From DATLLJ01 sp035537875 (GTDB lineage Bacteria > Acidobacteriota > Vicinamibacteria > Vicinamibacterales > CAVVIG01), in NCBI GenBank assembly GCA_035537875.1, contig DATLLJ010000043.1, positions 34,990-98,989 of the forward strand: a stretch of 64,000 nt of DNA, in the 5' to 3' direction. The notes beneath the pieces are model-generated. The model did no database searches. It was not told the origin of the DNA and saw nothing but the letters and a program-made list of their open reading frames with translations. Position numbers and translations under genes: made by a program. This document shows positions 25,082-33,096 of the stretch, piece after piece (within the stretch, counting starts at the first letter, position 1; the number at the start of each line of letters is the position of its first letter).

Positions 25082-25873
25082 ATGGCGACTGCCGGAACCT
25101 ACGTGTACTGCGTGATTCGCGCCGGACGCCCGCCTCGGATTCGTCGTCGGTTTCCACGCCTGCCAGGGATGGGTCCCGTGCGGCTGCTGCCGCTGGACCC
25201 GCACTTGTGGCTCGTGGTGGCGGACGCTCCGTTGGATCAATACGGCGAGCGGCGCATCAACAAGAAGCTGTCGGATCTCGAATGGGTGTCTCGCGCAGCC
25301 ATCGCGCACGAGGCAGTGGTCGAGGCGCTCGTCCGCCATCAGGCGCTGCTTCCGATGAAACTGCTGACGATTTTCAACAGCGACGCCCGCGCGGTCGAGC
25401 AGGTGCTCAAAAGCCGACGGCGCGTTGACGCGTTGTTGAGACGAGTCGCTGGCCACCTCGAGTGGGGCGTCCGCATTACGTCGAAGGCGCCGTTGTCGAA
25501 CGAGATGCGGCCGGCTGGCAACCGAGCTTGGGCAAAGACGACGGCCGAAGCTCGAGGGGCGGGCGCCCGCTATCTGAGCCTGAAGAAGGCGCAGCGCGAG
25601 GCTGAGACCGAGCGAGCCCGTCACGGGAGCCGAACCCTGAAGGACGTGTACGATCGCTTGAGTCGTCAGTCGACGCTCGCCAAGCGCCGATCGTCCTCCG
25701 AGCTGCCGCTGCGGGATGGTCCCTTGCTGCTCGACGCGGCCTTCTTGGTGCCAAGATCACGCATGCGTCAGTTCCGATCCGCCGTCATTCGGGAGCGGAT
25801 GCGGCTCGGCCGCGTCGGATATCAGCTGGTGCTGACGGGCCCGTGGCCCCCTTACACGTTTGTGAAAGACTGA
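25082..25873 (+). CDS. gvpL: Second GvpL/GvpF family gas vesicle protein
   Basis: 263 residues beginning MATAGTYVYCVIRA, the GvpL/F start. Matching blocks include WLVVADAPLDQYGERRINKKLSDLEWVSRAAIAHEAVV, LLPMKLLTIF and the C-terminal VLTGPWPPYTFVKD. It is shorter than the first GvpF/L and lacks the basic N-terminal extension, so the two are paralogues with probably different roles in assembly. Follows the ArsA-like gene by 28 bp and is followed by a third GvpA-family gene. Confidence 0.88.
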   Translation: MATAGTYVYCVIRAGRPPRIRRRFPRLPGMGPVRLLPLDPHLWLVVADAPLDQYGERRINKKLSDLEWVSRAAIAHEAVVEALVRHQALLPMKLLTIFNSDARAVEQVLKSRRRVDALLRRVAGHLEWGVRITSKAPLSNEMRPAGNRAWAKTTAEARGAGARYLSLKKAQREAETERARHGSRTLKDVYDRLSRQSTLAKRRSSSELPLRDGPLLLDAAFLVPRSRMRQFRSAVIRERMRLGRVGYQLVLTGPWPPYTFVKD

Positions 25874-25877
25874 CGCG

Positions 25878-26147
25878 ATGCCCCGAAACGATCGCGTCCG
25901 CATGCGTCGCACTCCACCGCTCGTCCAGCGCGTGCTCCAGCCGCCGGATACCTCCCTTCTGGACGTGCTCGACCATCTGCTCGACAAGGGGGTCGTGGCC
26001 GACGGCGAAGTGACGCTGGGCGTCGCGGGCGTGGATCTGATCTACCTCAGGCTGGCAGCGATCCTCTGTGCGGCCGACCGGGTGCTGCCTTCCAGCTCGC
26101 GCCAGAACCCGAAGAGGGCGCGACGACGGCGACGGCGCCGATCATGA
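25878..26147 (+). CDS. Gas vesicle protein, GvpA-family (GvpS/GvpM-like)
   Basis: 89 residues. TSLLDVLDHLLDKGVVADGEVTLGVAGVDLIYLRLAAILCAADRVL is a GvpA-family core with the VDLIYL variant seen in GvpM/GvpS minor proteins. The N-terminus is basic and the C-terminus ends in a run of arginines, unlike GvpA. Overlaps the gvpK start by 4 bp (ATGA, 26144-26147). Third GvpA-type protein of the cluster, presumably a minor shell or nucleation component. Confidence 0.82.
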   Translation: MPRNDRVRMRRTPPLVQRVLQPPDTSLLDVLDHLLDKGVVADGEVTLGVAGVDLIYLRLAAILCAADRVLPSSSRQNPKRARRRRRRRS

Positions 26148-26548
26148 AACGATCTCCTCATCGGGCTCGGCGTTCGAAGCCTCCAAAGACTGCGAGTCCA
26201 AAACGGTCGCGCAAAGCCGTTTCGGCTGCGCCAGTCACGGCCGCCGAACTGCGCGCCCTCCGGCGCGAGCTCGAGCGACGGGCGACGGCACGGTGGAATC
26301 CTGAGGTCGAAGACGTCGAGCGTTCGGTCGCGCAGCTGGTGCTCACCATCGTCGAATTTCTGCGAAAGTTGATGGAACGGCAGGCGATCCGCCGCATGGA
26401 GCAGCACACGCTGACACGGAAGGAAGTGGAGGCCGTCGGCGTCGCGCTGATGCGCCTGGAAGAAACGGTCAAGGAGATCGGGGCCAGGTTCGGTCTTTCC
26501 CCGGAAGACCTCAATCTGGACCTGGGGCCGCTCGGCCGGCTGACATAG
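26144..26548 (+). CDS. gvpK: Gas vesicle protein GvpK
   Basis: 134 residues. The GvpK core VERSVAQLVLTIVEFLRKLMERQAIRRMEQHTLTRKEVEAVGVALMRLEETV ends with the family signature DLNLDLGPLGRLT. GvpK is a required accessory protein of vesicle formation. About 30 basic residues precede the core. Last gene of the gas-vesicle operon; it converges on the DtxR-family gene with 7 bp between stops. Confidence 0.9.
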   Translation: MKRSPHRARRSKPPKTASPKRSRKAVSAAPVTAAELRALRRELERRATARWNPEVEDVERSVAQLVLTIVEFLRKLMERQAIRRMEQHTLTRKEVEAVGVALMRLEETVKEIGARFGLSPEDLNLDLGPLGRLT

Positions 26549-26555
26549 CAGGGCG

Positions 26556-27242
26556 CTACTGATTCGGTGTGCCGTCGACTTCGACGAGCAGTTTCGAGGC
26601 GGCCCGAGCACCGATCGTAATCGTCCGCCGGTCTTTCCCACGCAGCAGCACCGAATCGGCCGCCGTATCTCGTGCCTCCACTTCGACCGATTGCCCCGGT
26701 TTCAATTCGTTCTTCTCGATGAAGTAAAGGAAGGCAGGATCCTGATCGGCGATGCGGGCCACGATCAGCGGTGTGTGGAGCGGACAGGTCAGCAGCGTGT
26801 CCAAGTGTTTGGTCGCAATCGCTCCTTCTGGGTTTGGTATCGGATCGCCGTGCGGATCGTGGGTCGGTCGTCCGAGCATGGCGTCGATGCGGTCGATGAG
26901 GCGCTCTGAAACGACGTGCTCGAGTTGCTCGGCCTCGTCGTGGACCTCGGCCCAACTCATGCCCATGACCTGCACGAGAAACAGCTCGACGAGTCGATGA
27001 CGCCGGAGGACCAGTCCGGCAAGCCTTTCACCCGCGGCGGTGAGACGGACCCCGCTGTAGGGCTCGTACTCGGCGAGTCCCGATTCGGCCAGCGCCTTCA
27101 CCATGGTCGTTGCTGTCCCGGGTGTCACGCCCAGCGCCGAGGCGACACTCCCCATAGGCACCAGCCGCACGGTCCCGGTTAATGCGGACTGGCCCTGATA
27201 GATCGCTTTGAGGTAGTTCTCGACCGTGCTCGACGGGAGCAT
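26556..27242 (-). CDS. DtxR/MntR-family metal-dependent regulator
   Basis: 228 residues. The N-terminal winged helix (VENYLKAIYQ, VASALGVTPGTATTMVKALAESGLAEYEPYSGVRLT) and the dimerization/metal region (HRLVELFLVQVMGMSWAEVHDEAEQLEHVVSERLIDRI, with the His and Glu ligands) are those of IdeR/MntR proteins. A C-terminal SH3-like FeoA-type domain covers roughly residues 150-225. It should repress iron or manganese uptake genes when metal-loaded; no target is adjacent. Only 11 bp separate its start from the divergent UbiE gene as annotated. Confidence 0.88.
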   Translation of the reverse strand: MLPSSTVENYLKAIYQGQSALTGTVRLVPMGSVASALGVTPGTATTMVKALAESGLAEYEPYSGVRLTAAGERLAGLVLRRHRLVELFLVQVMGMSWAEVHDEAEQLEHVVSERLIDRIDAMLGRPTHDPHGDPIPNPEGAIATKHLDTLLTCPLHTPLIVARIADQDPAFLYFIEKNELKPGQSVEVEARDTAADSVLLRGKDRRTITIGARAASKLLVEVDGTPNQ

Positions 27243-27253
27243 GTGCGGATATT

Positions 27254-28033
27254 ATGCATCCGGTTCTGCGGCTGTCCGGGCGATCGGGGCATCTCGTGTC
27301 GTTGAACGACCAAATCGCGACCCCAGAAGGCAAGAGCCGGTTCGTCCGATCGTTGTTTGCGACGATCGCCGATCGATATGACCTCATCACGGTGGTGTTG
27401 TCGTACGGACAGGATCGCCGATGGAAGAAGCGGCTCGTCGCCCTGGCGCCTCCGCTCGTCGGGTGTCGCGCCCTCGACTTGGCGACGGGCACCGGCGATA
27501 TTGCGTTCTCGCTGGCCTCCTCCGGCGCGCGCGTGGTTGGCCTCGATATCACGCCGCGGATGATCGAGCTGGCAGCAAGAAAAGCGGCGACCCAGGCTCC
27601 CTGCGGATTTGTCGTGGGGGACATGCTGGCCTTGCCGTTTCCCGACCGGGCGTTCGATCTGGTGACGACCGGGTACGGATTGCGAAACGTGCCGAATCTT
27701 GGCGTCGCGATCGACGAGATCGCGAGGGTTCTTGCACCCGGGGGCGTCGCCTTGTCGCTTGATTTCAACAAGCCCGCCAACCGGTTCGTCTGCGGAGTGT
27801 ACCTTCTGTACTTGACGATCGTCGGGGCGCTGCTCGGCTGGATGCTCCATGGCGATTCCGACACCTACCGGTATATTCCGGCCTCCATTCGGAGATACCC
27901 TGGGGCGGAGGCGGTCGCGCGGACGCTGGCTGCGCGGGGTTTCCGAGACGTACGCTCGGTGCCCGTGCTGGGCGGGCTCATGGCGATCCACTATGCTCGG
28001 CGTGCACCTTCCAGAACAGACTGCCGCGTCTAG
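27254..28033 (+). CDS. ubiE: Demethylmenaquinone/ubiquinone methyltransferase UbiE/MenG
   Basis: 259 residues. SAM-dependent methyltransferase: FATIADRYDLITVVLSYGQDRRWKKRL is the UbiE start signature, LDLATGTGDIAFSLA motif I, DMLALPFPDRAFDLVTTGYGLRNV the UbiE block, then SLDFNKPANRFV and RYIPASIRRYPGAEAVA. Makes menaquinone from demethylmenaquinone, consistent with the futalosine-pathway genes mqnD and mqnE elsewhere in the window. A GTG at 27296 would give a more typical N-terminus and leave room for a promoter between it and the DtxR gene. Confidence 0.9.
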   Translation: MHPVLRLSGRSGHLVSLNDQIATPEGKSRFVRSLFATIADRYDLITVVLSYGQDRRWKKRLVALAPPLVGCRALDLATGTGDIAFSLASSGARVVGLDITPRMIELAARKAATQAPCGFVVGDMLALPFPDRAFDLVTTGYGLRNVPNLGVAIDEIARVLAPGGVALSLDFNKPANRFVCGVYLLYLTIVGALLGWMLHGDSDTYRYIPASIRRYPGAEAVARTLAARGFRDVRSVPVLGGLMAIHYARRAPSRTDCRV

Positions 28034-28050
28034 GCTCGGTTCAGCAGATC

Positions 28051-28479
28051 ATGGAGCTTGATACATCGAAATGGTCGGGGGAGGGCGAGTTCACGACGGT
28101 GCTCATCGAGCGCCTTCGGGGTGTGGAGTCGATCGTGTTCCTGCGCGTAGAAGACGCGCCGGCCACGCGCAGCGACGCCGACTTCAATTTCATCAGCAAC
28201 GAGCTCTTTGTCGCGTTCAAGACCCGTGTTCGTCGTGAGCGGATCCGCCGGTTCGGATTCCTGCCTCTGTCACGCGAGGTCGAAGAAAAGGACATGACCG
28301 TCCCCGGCCTCGAACAGGTGCTTGCCGACCTCCCTGATGTCGGCGCGCCCGACTACTCGGACGGAGGGATGCTGCAGTATCTTCGGGCTGAGCGGATTGT
28401 GCCGCCGTATCAGACTCGAGGCTACAAGCTGGTCGAGCTCGTGCGGATCTACGAAGTGGGTGCCGACCGTCGTTCCTAA
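28051..28479 (+). CDS. Hypothetical protein
   Basis: 142 residues, soluble, no motif I recognise. The sequence is mixed alpha/beta with charged helices (FISNELFVAFKTRVRRERIRRFGFLPLSREVEEKDMTVPGLEQVLADL), and the C-terminal IVPPYQTRGYKLVELVRIYEVG looks like a beta hairpin. It follows UbiE by 17 bp on the same strand and precedes the PilT-like ATPase gene. Codon use matches its neighbours, so it is probably a real gene. Confidence 0.55.
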   Translation: MELDTSKWSGEGEFTTVLIERLRGVESIVFLRVEDAPATRSDADFNFISNELFVAFKTRVRRERIRRFGFLPLSREVEEKDMTVPGLEQVLADLPDVGAPDYSDGGMLQYLRAERIVPPYQTRGYKLVELVRIYEVGADRRS

Positions 28480-28552
28480 TGCCCAGGAAAGCTCATGCCG
28501 ACACTCCTGTCGTCACCACTGCGCACACAGCTGTGCCGGCACGTGCAACTGA

Positions 28553-30343
28553 GTGAATGAAGTGAACCTTGTTCCCTCGCTTCTCCAGGCGATTATCCGG
28601 ATCGATGGCGAAGTGCTCGTCATGCACCCCGGGGACAAGCCGTATGTGGTGGCGCCGTCCGGACAGGTGGAGCTCGCCAGCCGTGGCTTGACGCTCGACG
28701 CCGTCACCGGCATTGTCGCGCAGCTTCTACCGTCAGAGGTGCAGGACGCACTCGACCACGTAGGGGCCGTGCAATACACGATGCCTTCGTCGCCGGAATT
28801 TCCTCACGACCGGTTCACGGTGGTCGTCGCCCGCGGGACCTCCGACATCTGGGCCGAGATCCGGCGCAGACGTCCCGGTCACCTCGAGCGAAGCGAGACG
28901 GTCGTTGCTGACGCGCCTCCACCGCCGGTGATGCCGACCGCGTCGGCTCGCGATCAGGAAGCGGGGTTGTCCGAGACCGACATACCGTCGTCGGTCGCAG
29001 CCGAACGTCTCGCAACCGTTCCCCCGCTCGAGCCTGAACCGGACAAAGGTGACGCTCAATCGATCGCCGGCGACGAGCTGGAGCCGGAGGAAGCGCCTGA
29101 GCCGATCGAAGCGTCAGGGGCGGCGCCGACTGCCGAGTCTCTCACCGAGCCTTCGCCGCGAAACGCTCCGTCGGCTTCGGCCGTGGTGCTACCGATGTCC
29201 CGCAACCCAATTCGCGCCGAGCCTTCACCCGCCCCGGCTTCCGACGCCTTGTCAGGCCTTGAACGCCTCTTACGGACGGCCGCAGCGCGGGGCGCGTCGA
29301 CTCTTTATCTCTCATCAGACGCTCGACCCTCAGTGCGCGTCGACGGTCAGCTCCAGGGCCTGGACGGCGAGCCGGTGCACACCTCGAGCGATGTCATCTC
29401 GCTGCTGCTCACCCTGATGCCCGAACGCAGTCATGAATCGCTGCGTACGGGAGCGACGACCGAGTGGATCTGCGACATCGAGGACGTCGGTCGCGTGCGT
29501 TGCATGAGTTTCAGCGACCATCGCGGCCCGGGTGGCGTGTTCAGGCTCATGCCGAACCGGATTGTTTCCGTCGAGCAGCTCGGACTGCCGCGGGACGTGC
29601 AGTCGCTGGCGATCGAGCCCGAAGGCCTGGTGCTCATCGTCGGACCTCGTTCGAGCGGCAAACGCACCCTCATTTCAGCGCTCGTCGACCTGATCAACCG
29701 GCTGAGGCGCGACCACGTCATCACCGTCGAGCGCGAAGTCAACATCGTCCACGAACGCGGAAGCTCGTTCGTCAGCCAGCGTGAGGTTCGAGGCGGCGAC
29801 GACGAAGTGCTGGCGGCTGCGCGTGCGGCGCTGCGCGAAGACCCCGACGTGCTCGTGCTGGGGCAGATTCGAACCGGACCGCTGATGAACCTGGCGCTCG
29901 AGGCCGCCGCCTCGGGGCATCTGATCATCGGCGGGTTCTGGGCGCACAACGCCGCCGAATCGATCGATCGCATTCTCGATTTGTACGGCCCGGAGTCTGC
30001 TCGACAGGTCCAGCTGGCGCTGGCCGACACCCTGCGTGGCGTCGTCGCCCAAGTACTGCTGCCGAAGGTCGGGGGGGGGCGTATCGCGGCGCGAGAGGTT
30101 CTGCTGAACACGGCCGCGGTCGCCAGCGTCATCGCCGAAGGCAAAACGTCGCAGCTGCCGATGGCGATAGAAGGAGGGCGCCGATCAGGAATGGTCCCTC
30201 TCATCGACGCGCTCGCCGCTTACGTCGAGAATGGCGTGGTGGACATCCGCGAGGCGTACAGGCACGTTGCCGATCGACCGGCGTTTGTGGCGACTCTCAA
30301 GCGTCACGGCGTCGACACCTCAGCGGTCGAACGTCTCGCCTGA
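28553..30343 (+). CDS. PilT/GspE-like secretion ATPase with degenerate catalytic motifs
   Basis: 596 residues. A ~115-residue N-terminal domain, a Pro/Glu/Ala-rich linker (~118-225), then a PilT-like module (~230-590) with LERLLRTAAARGASTLYLSSDARPSVRVDGQL. Walker A reads VGPRSSGKRTL rather than GPTGSGKSTT. The Walker B region reads LREDPDVLVLGQIRTG, so the usual catalytic Glu of GEMRD is Gln. The His-box TLHTNSA region reads GGFWAHNAAES. The lysine of Walker A survives, so nucleotide may still bind, but hydrolysis looks impaired. Possible regulator or accessory of a type IV pilus; none is nearby. GTG start; a second GTG lies 9 bp downstream. Confidence 0.75.
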   Translation: MNEVNLVPSLLQAIIRIDGEVLVMHPGDKPYVVAPSGQVELASRGLTLDAVTGIVAQLLPSEVQDALDHVGAVQYTMPSSPEFPHDRFTVVVARGTSDIWAEIRRRRPGHLERSETVVADAPPPPVMPTASARDQEAGLSETDIPSSVAAERLATVPPLEPEPDKGDAQSIAGDELEPEEAPEPIEASGAAPTAESLTEPSPRNAPSASAVVLPMSRNPIRAEPSPAPASDALSGLERLLRTAAARGASTLYLSSDARPSVRVDGQLQGLDGEPVHTSSDVISLLLTLMPERSHESLRTGATTEWICDIEDVGRVRCMSFSDHRGPGGVFRLMPNRIVSVEQLGLPRDVQSLAIEPEGLVLIVGPRSSGKRTLISALVDLINRLRRDHVITVEREVNIVHERGSSFVSQREVRGGDDEVLAAARAALREDPDVLVLGQIRTGPLMNLALEAAASGHLIIGGFWAHNAAESIDRILDLYGPESARQVQLALADTLRGVVAQVLLPKVGGGRIAAREVLLNTAAVASVIAEGKTSQLPMAIEGGRRSGMVPLIDALAAYVENGVVDIREAYRHVADRPAFVATLKRHGVDTSAVERLA

Positions 30344-30370
30344 GAGCCACGCCTCTTGTGGTGCTCCCTG

Positions 30371-30790
30371 TCACCGTTCAACCAACGGCTCCAGCCCCTT
30401 CAGGACGAAGGACAGGACTTCTTCTTCCCCGAGCTCGGCCGGGCTCCCCAACGATGCCTCAGACTCGACAATCCGTCGCCCCCGAATTCGACTGACGTGC
30501 CCGCTGACGACAGGCCTGTCGCCACCGGTATCGAGCGTCAACTCGACGTAGTCTTCGGCGGCTCGATCGGACATCAACCGGACGCTTCCAGCCGGCGTGA
30601 ACACCGAGAAGGCGAACCCCTCCGCGCGCAGAACGTTGGCCACCTGTTTGAAGATCGGGATCGCCCGCTGATCGAGGAACACTCCATATTCGCGCGCGGC
30701 GTCGGCGGCACGAGACCGCCGGTCGCCCGCCTCGCGTCTGGCGCGGTCGATTGTCTCGACGACCTGTCGCTTGATGTCGGCAATTTCCAT
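30371..30790 (-). CDS. Hypothetical protein
   Basis: 139 residues of unknown function. The first half is helical and charged (IKRQVVETIDRARREAGDRRSRAADAAREYGVFLDQRAIPIFKQVANVLRAEG); the second is strand-rich (FSVFTPAGSVRLMS, DYVELTLDTGGDRPVVSGHVSRIRGRR). No signal peptide or membrane helix. It converges on the PilT-like gene and is divergent from the FGE-like gene. Confidence 0.6.
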   Translation of the reverse strand: MEIADIKRQVVETIDRARREAGDRRSRAADAAREYGVFLDQRAIPIFKQVANVLRAEGFAFSVFTPAGSVRLMSDRAAEDYVELTLDTGGDRPVVSGHVSRIRGRRIVESEASLGSPAELGEEEVLSFVLKGLEPLVER

Positions 30791-30881
30791 CGGACCCTCG
30801 GGAGTGACGCCTTGAAAGGCTGATTATGGTTCGGACGCCGGTCCTGCGTGTTGAGGGTGCGGCGAGGCTATACTGGGCATT

Positions 30882-31673
30882 TTGACGCTGGGCACACTTC
30901 CAGACCTCTCACGGATTCCTGCTGGCGAGTTCCTGATGGGCGCCGCCGACGCCGCCGCTGACGAGCGTCCGGTTCACCGTGTGTACGTCAGCGAGTTCTT
31001 CATCGGACGGTTCGCCGTGACCAACGACGAATACGCCCGATTCATCAAGGCCACGGGACACCCCCCGCCTTCTGTGAGCCGCCTGCCCCTTATTGCTGGA
31101 GGAGGCCGCGACGTCATGTTCAGAGAGCTCGCGAGGCCGTACCTGTGGGACGATGGGGAGCCACCTGTCGGACGCGGCAGCCATCCGGTTGTGCTCGTGA
31201 GTTTCGAAGACGCCGAGGCGTATTGCCAATGGCTGTCGGATGGGCTCGAGCGAGCGGTGCGGCTTCCGACCGAAGCCGAATGGGAAAAGGCGGCGCGTGG
31301 AGGGCTGGAGGGTCGCCGTTACCCGTGGGGCGACGAAATCGACAGCTCGCGCGGCAACTTCCTCGACAATCCTGCGGTCAAGCACAAGCGGGGAACCCGG
31401 CCGACCGGCACGTATCCGGCGAACGGTTACGGGTTGTGCGACATGGCCGGAAACGTATGGGAATGGGTCGGCGACTGGTACGCGGCTGATTACTATGGCG
31501 GCGGCGATATGAAGGATCCACGTGGTCCTGCACACAGCGCCATGAGAATAGTCCGCGGCGGATCCTGGGTGAGCGAAGACGCGGCGATGTTGCGCTGCGC
31601 CTGCCGGCATACCGTGCCGCCCGACACCTACGCCTACAGTATCGGATTTCGCATCGCATGCCCGGCGTCGTGA
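30882..31673 (+). CDS. Formylglycine-generating-enzyme-fold protein lacking the catalytic cysteine pair
   Basis: 263 residues of the FGE/SUMF1 sulfatase-modifying fold: IPAGEFLMG, DERPVHRVYVSEFFIGRFAVTNDEYARFI, VRLPTEAEWEKAARGGLEGRRYPWG, NGYGLCDMAGNVWEWVGDWY and MRIVRGGSWVSED...GFRIA. True FGE enzymes have a Cys just after GGSF and another five residues on. Here the first position is Ser and the cysteines are shifted (RCACRH), so it is unlikely to make formylglycine. Related non-FGE members include ergothioneine and pigment enzymes. TTG start; a TATACT hexamer ends only 8 bp before it, so the message may have almost no leader. Confidence 0.82.
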   Translation: MTLGTLPDLSRIPAGEFLMGAADAAADERPVHRVYVSEFFIGRFAVTNDEYARFIKATGHPPPSVSRLPLIAGGGRDVMFRELARPYLWDDGEPPVGRGSHPVVLVSFEDAEAYCQWLSDGLERAVRLPTEAEWEKAARGGLEGRRYPWGDEIDSSRGNFLDNPAVKHKRGTRPTGTYPANGYGLCDMAGNVWEWVGDWYAADYYGGGDMKDPRGPAHSAMRIVRGGSWVSEDAAMLRCACRHTVPPDTYAYSIGFRIACPAS

Positions 31674-32317
31674 AGTCAAAATCGTCTCAGCTGAAGGGGC
31701 TCGATCCAGAAGGGTACGAGAGAGCGCGGCGCCTGCTCTTGCGTCGTGACCCCGTGCTCGGTGCGGTCATCCGCCGCCTGGGTCCGTGTGGAATGGCGGC
31801 TCGTCAGCGCGACGATCACCTCTCTGCTCTCGTGGGCGCCATCGTCAGCCAGCAGCTGTCGACGAAAGCTGCGGCCACAATCTTCGGACGTTTTCTCGCC
31901 CTCTTCCCGGACGGGCAGAAGCCGGACGTCTCCGCGATTGCGGCCTTGGAAGATACGGCGCTGCGGGGTGTTGGCCTGAGCGGGCAGAAGATCGGATATC
32001 TGAGAGATCTCTGCGCGCGGATCGCAGATGGCCGCCTGGCGCTCGCCGAGCTGGACACCTTGCCTGATGAGGTCGTCATCGAACGCCTGACGGCCGTCAA
32101 AGGGTTTGGGCGCTGGACAGCCGAAATGTTCCTGATGTTTCGCCTGCATCGACCGGACGTGCTGCCGGTCGGTGACTTGGGAATCGTCAAGGCCGTGTGC
32201 AAGACGTACGGCTTGCGCAAGCCACCCGACGCAAAACGGCTCATGCGGATTGGCGAAGCCTGGCGACCGTATCGCTCGGTCGCGTGCTGGTATCTCTGGC
32301 AGTCGCTCAAGCTTTGA
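31658..32317 (+). CDS. DNA-3-methyladenine glycosylase II (AlkA-type)
   Basis: 219-residue HhH-GPD base-excision glycosylase. ALVGAIVSQQLSTKAAATIFGRF is the AlkA-like helix, and ALEDTALRGVGLSGQKIGYLRDL precedes the helix-hairpin-helix LTAVKGFGRWTAEMFLMF. The catalytic Asp lies in VLPVGDLGIVK near residue 172. Removes alkylated purines. It lacks the extra N-terminal domain of E. coli AlkA. It overlaps the FGE-like gene by 16 bp. Confidence 0.88.
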   Translation: MPGVVKSKSSQLKGLDPEGYERARRLLLRRDPVLGAVIRRLGPCGMAARQRDDHLSALVGAIVSQQLSTKAAATIFGRFLALFPDGQKPDVSAIAALEDTALRGVGLSGQKIGYLRDLCARIADGRLALAELDTLPDEVVIERLTAVKGFGRWTAEMFLMFRLHRPDVLPVGDLGIVKAVCKTYGLRKPPDAKRLMRIGEAWRPYRSVACWYLWQSLKL

Positions 32318-32942
32318 GCCACAGCAGCGCGAACCCGCCGCCGATCGCGAGCAGCGTCCCACGTTCGCTGTACAGCGTCTCGCGCCACGAATACTTCGGT
32401 CGCGACACGGGGGGTGCGCGACGCGCGATCGAGACGTCCGCCCGCCGCAATCGATCTCCGTGGCGCAGTCGTGGGATCCATCGTGGCACCCGCGCCAGGT
32501 ACTTTCGGTACGGCTCGCCGAGGCGTTCGGTCAGCAGCTGTTCTTCCCATCGGACGATCGCGTGGTACTCGAATGCGAGGATCAGGACAAAGAGCGGCGC
32601 GAGCCACGGCAGTCGCGCGGCCAGGGCGAAGCCGGTCCAGAGCGCGATATTGCCGACGTACAGAGGATTTCTCACGAACGCGAACGGTCCTGAGGCGACG
32701 AGCGGACCGAGCCGATCGCTGCGGGTGCGCGAGACCATGCCGATGTGACGGACTCCCCACAGTCGCAGACCCTCACCCGCGACCACGAGGGCGGCGCCGA
32801 GGAACGTGAGTACAGCAGGTCCGCGCTCGAAGGTCGCGGGTATGAGCAGGATAGACAGAGCCATTGGGAGCGGAACGAGCGTGCGGTGGCGAAACAGCCA
32901 CCAGCCGATTCCTCCGGTCTTTGCTGCAAGTGACTGTGGCAA
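32307..32942 (-). CDS. Isoprenylcysteine carboxyl methyltransferase-like (ICMT/PEMT) membrane methyltransferase
   Basis: 211 residues with four or five membrane helices. The signature GPFAFVRNPLYVGNIALWTGFAL and the end block FEYHAIVRWEEQLLTERLGEPYRKYLARVPRWIP are those of the ICMT/PEMT superfamily, which use SAM to methylate membrane-associated substrates. The bacterial substrate is unknown. The 3' end overlaps the glycosylase gene by 11 bp in convergent orientation. Confidence 0.8.
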   Translation of the reverse strand: MPQSLAAKTGGIGWWLFRHRTLVPLPMALSILLIPATFERGPAVLTFLGAALVVAGEGLRLWGVRHIGMVSRTRSDRLGPLVASGPFAFVRNPLYVGNIALWTGFALAARLPWLAPLFVLILAFEYHAIVRWEEQLLTERLGEPYRKYLARVPRWIPRLRHGDRLRRADVSIARRAPPVSRPKYSWRETLYSERGTLLAIGGGFALLWLKA

Positions 32943-33037
32943 CTTATGTTAGGGAGGAGACCGACCCCACCAGCGCGGGTCTGTTCGACGGAAACGGCCA
33001 GGCTCGCGGCTGGTCGGGTTGGCGAGTATAGCCTGAT

Positions 33038-33084
33038 TTGACAGCCTTGCTTCGGTTGGTATAATTCGGACTACTTCGGTCGTA
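33038..33084 (+). promoter_or_regulatory. Sigma-70 promoter of the cysM operon with a GAC-N7-GTC operator
   Basis: TTGACA (33038-33043), a 16 bp spacer and TATAAT (33060-33065) make two perfect sigma-70 hexamers. Directly after the -10, TCGGAC-TACTTCG-GTCGTA (33066-33084) is an interrupted palindrome with GAC-N7-GTC spacing, the core spacing of IscR type 1 sites. The right half GTCGTA is identical to the half-site in front of the rrf2 gene. Repression by the Rrf2/IscR-like protein is inferred. Confidence 0.65.
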
Positions 33085-33096
33085 TATAGAGCCGTG

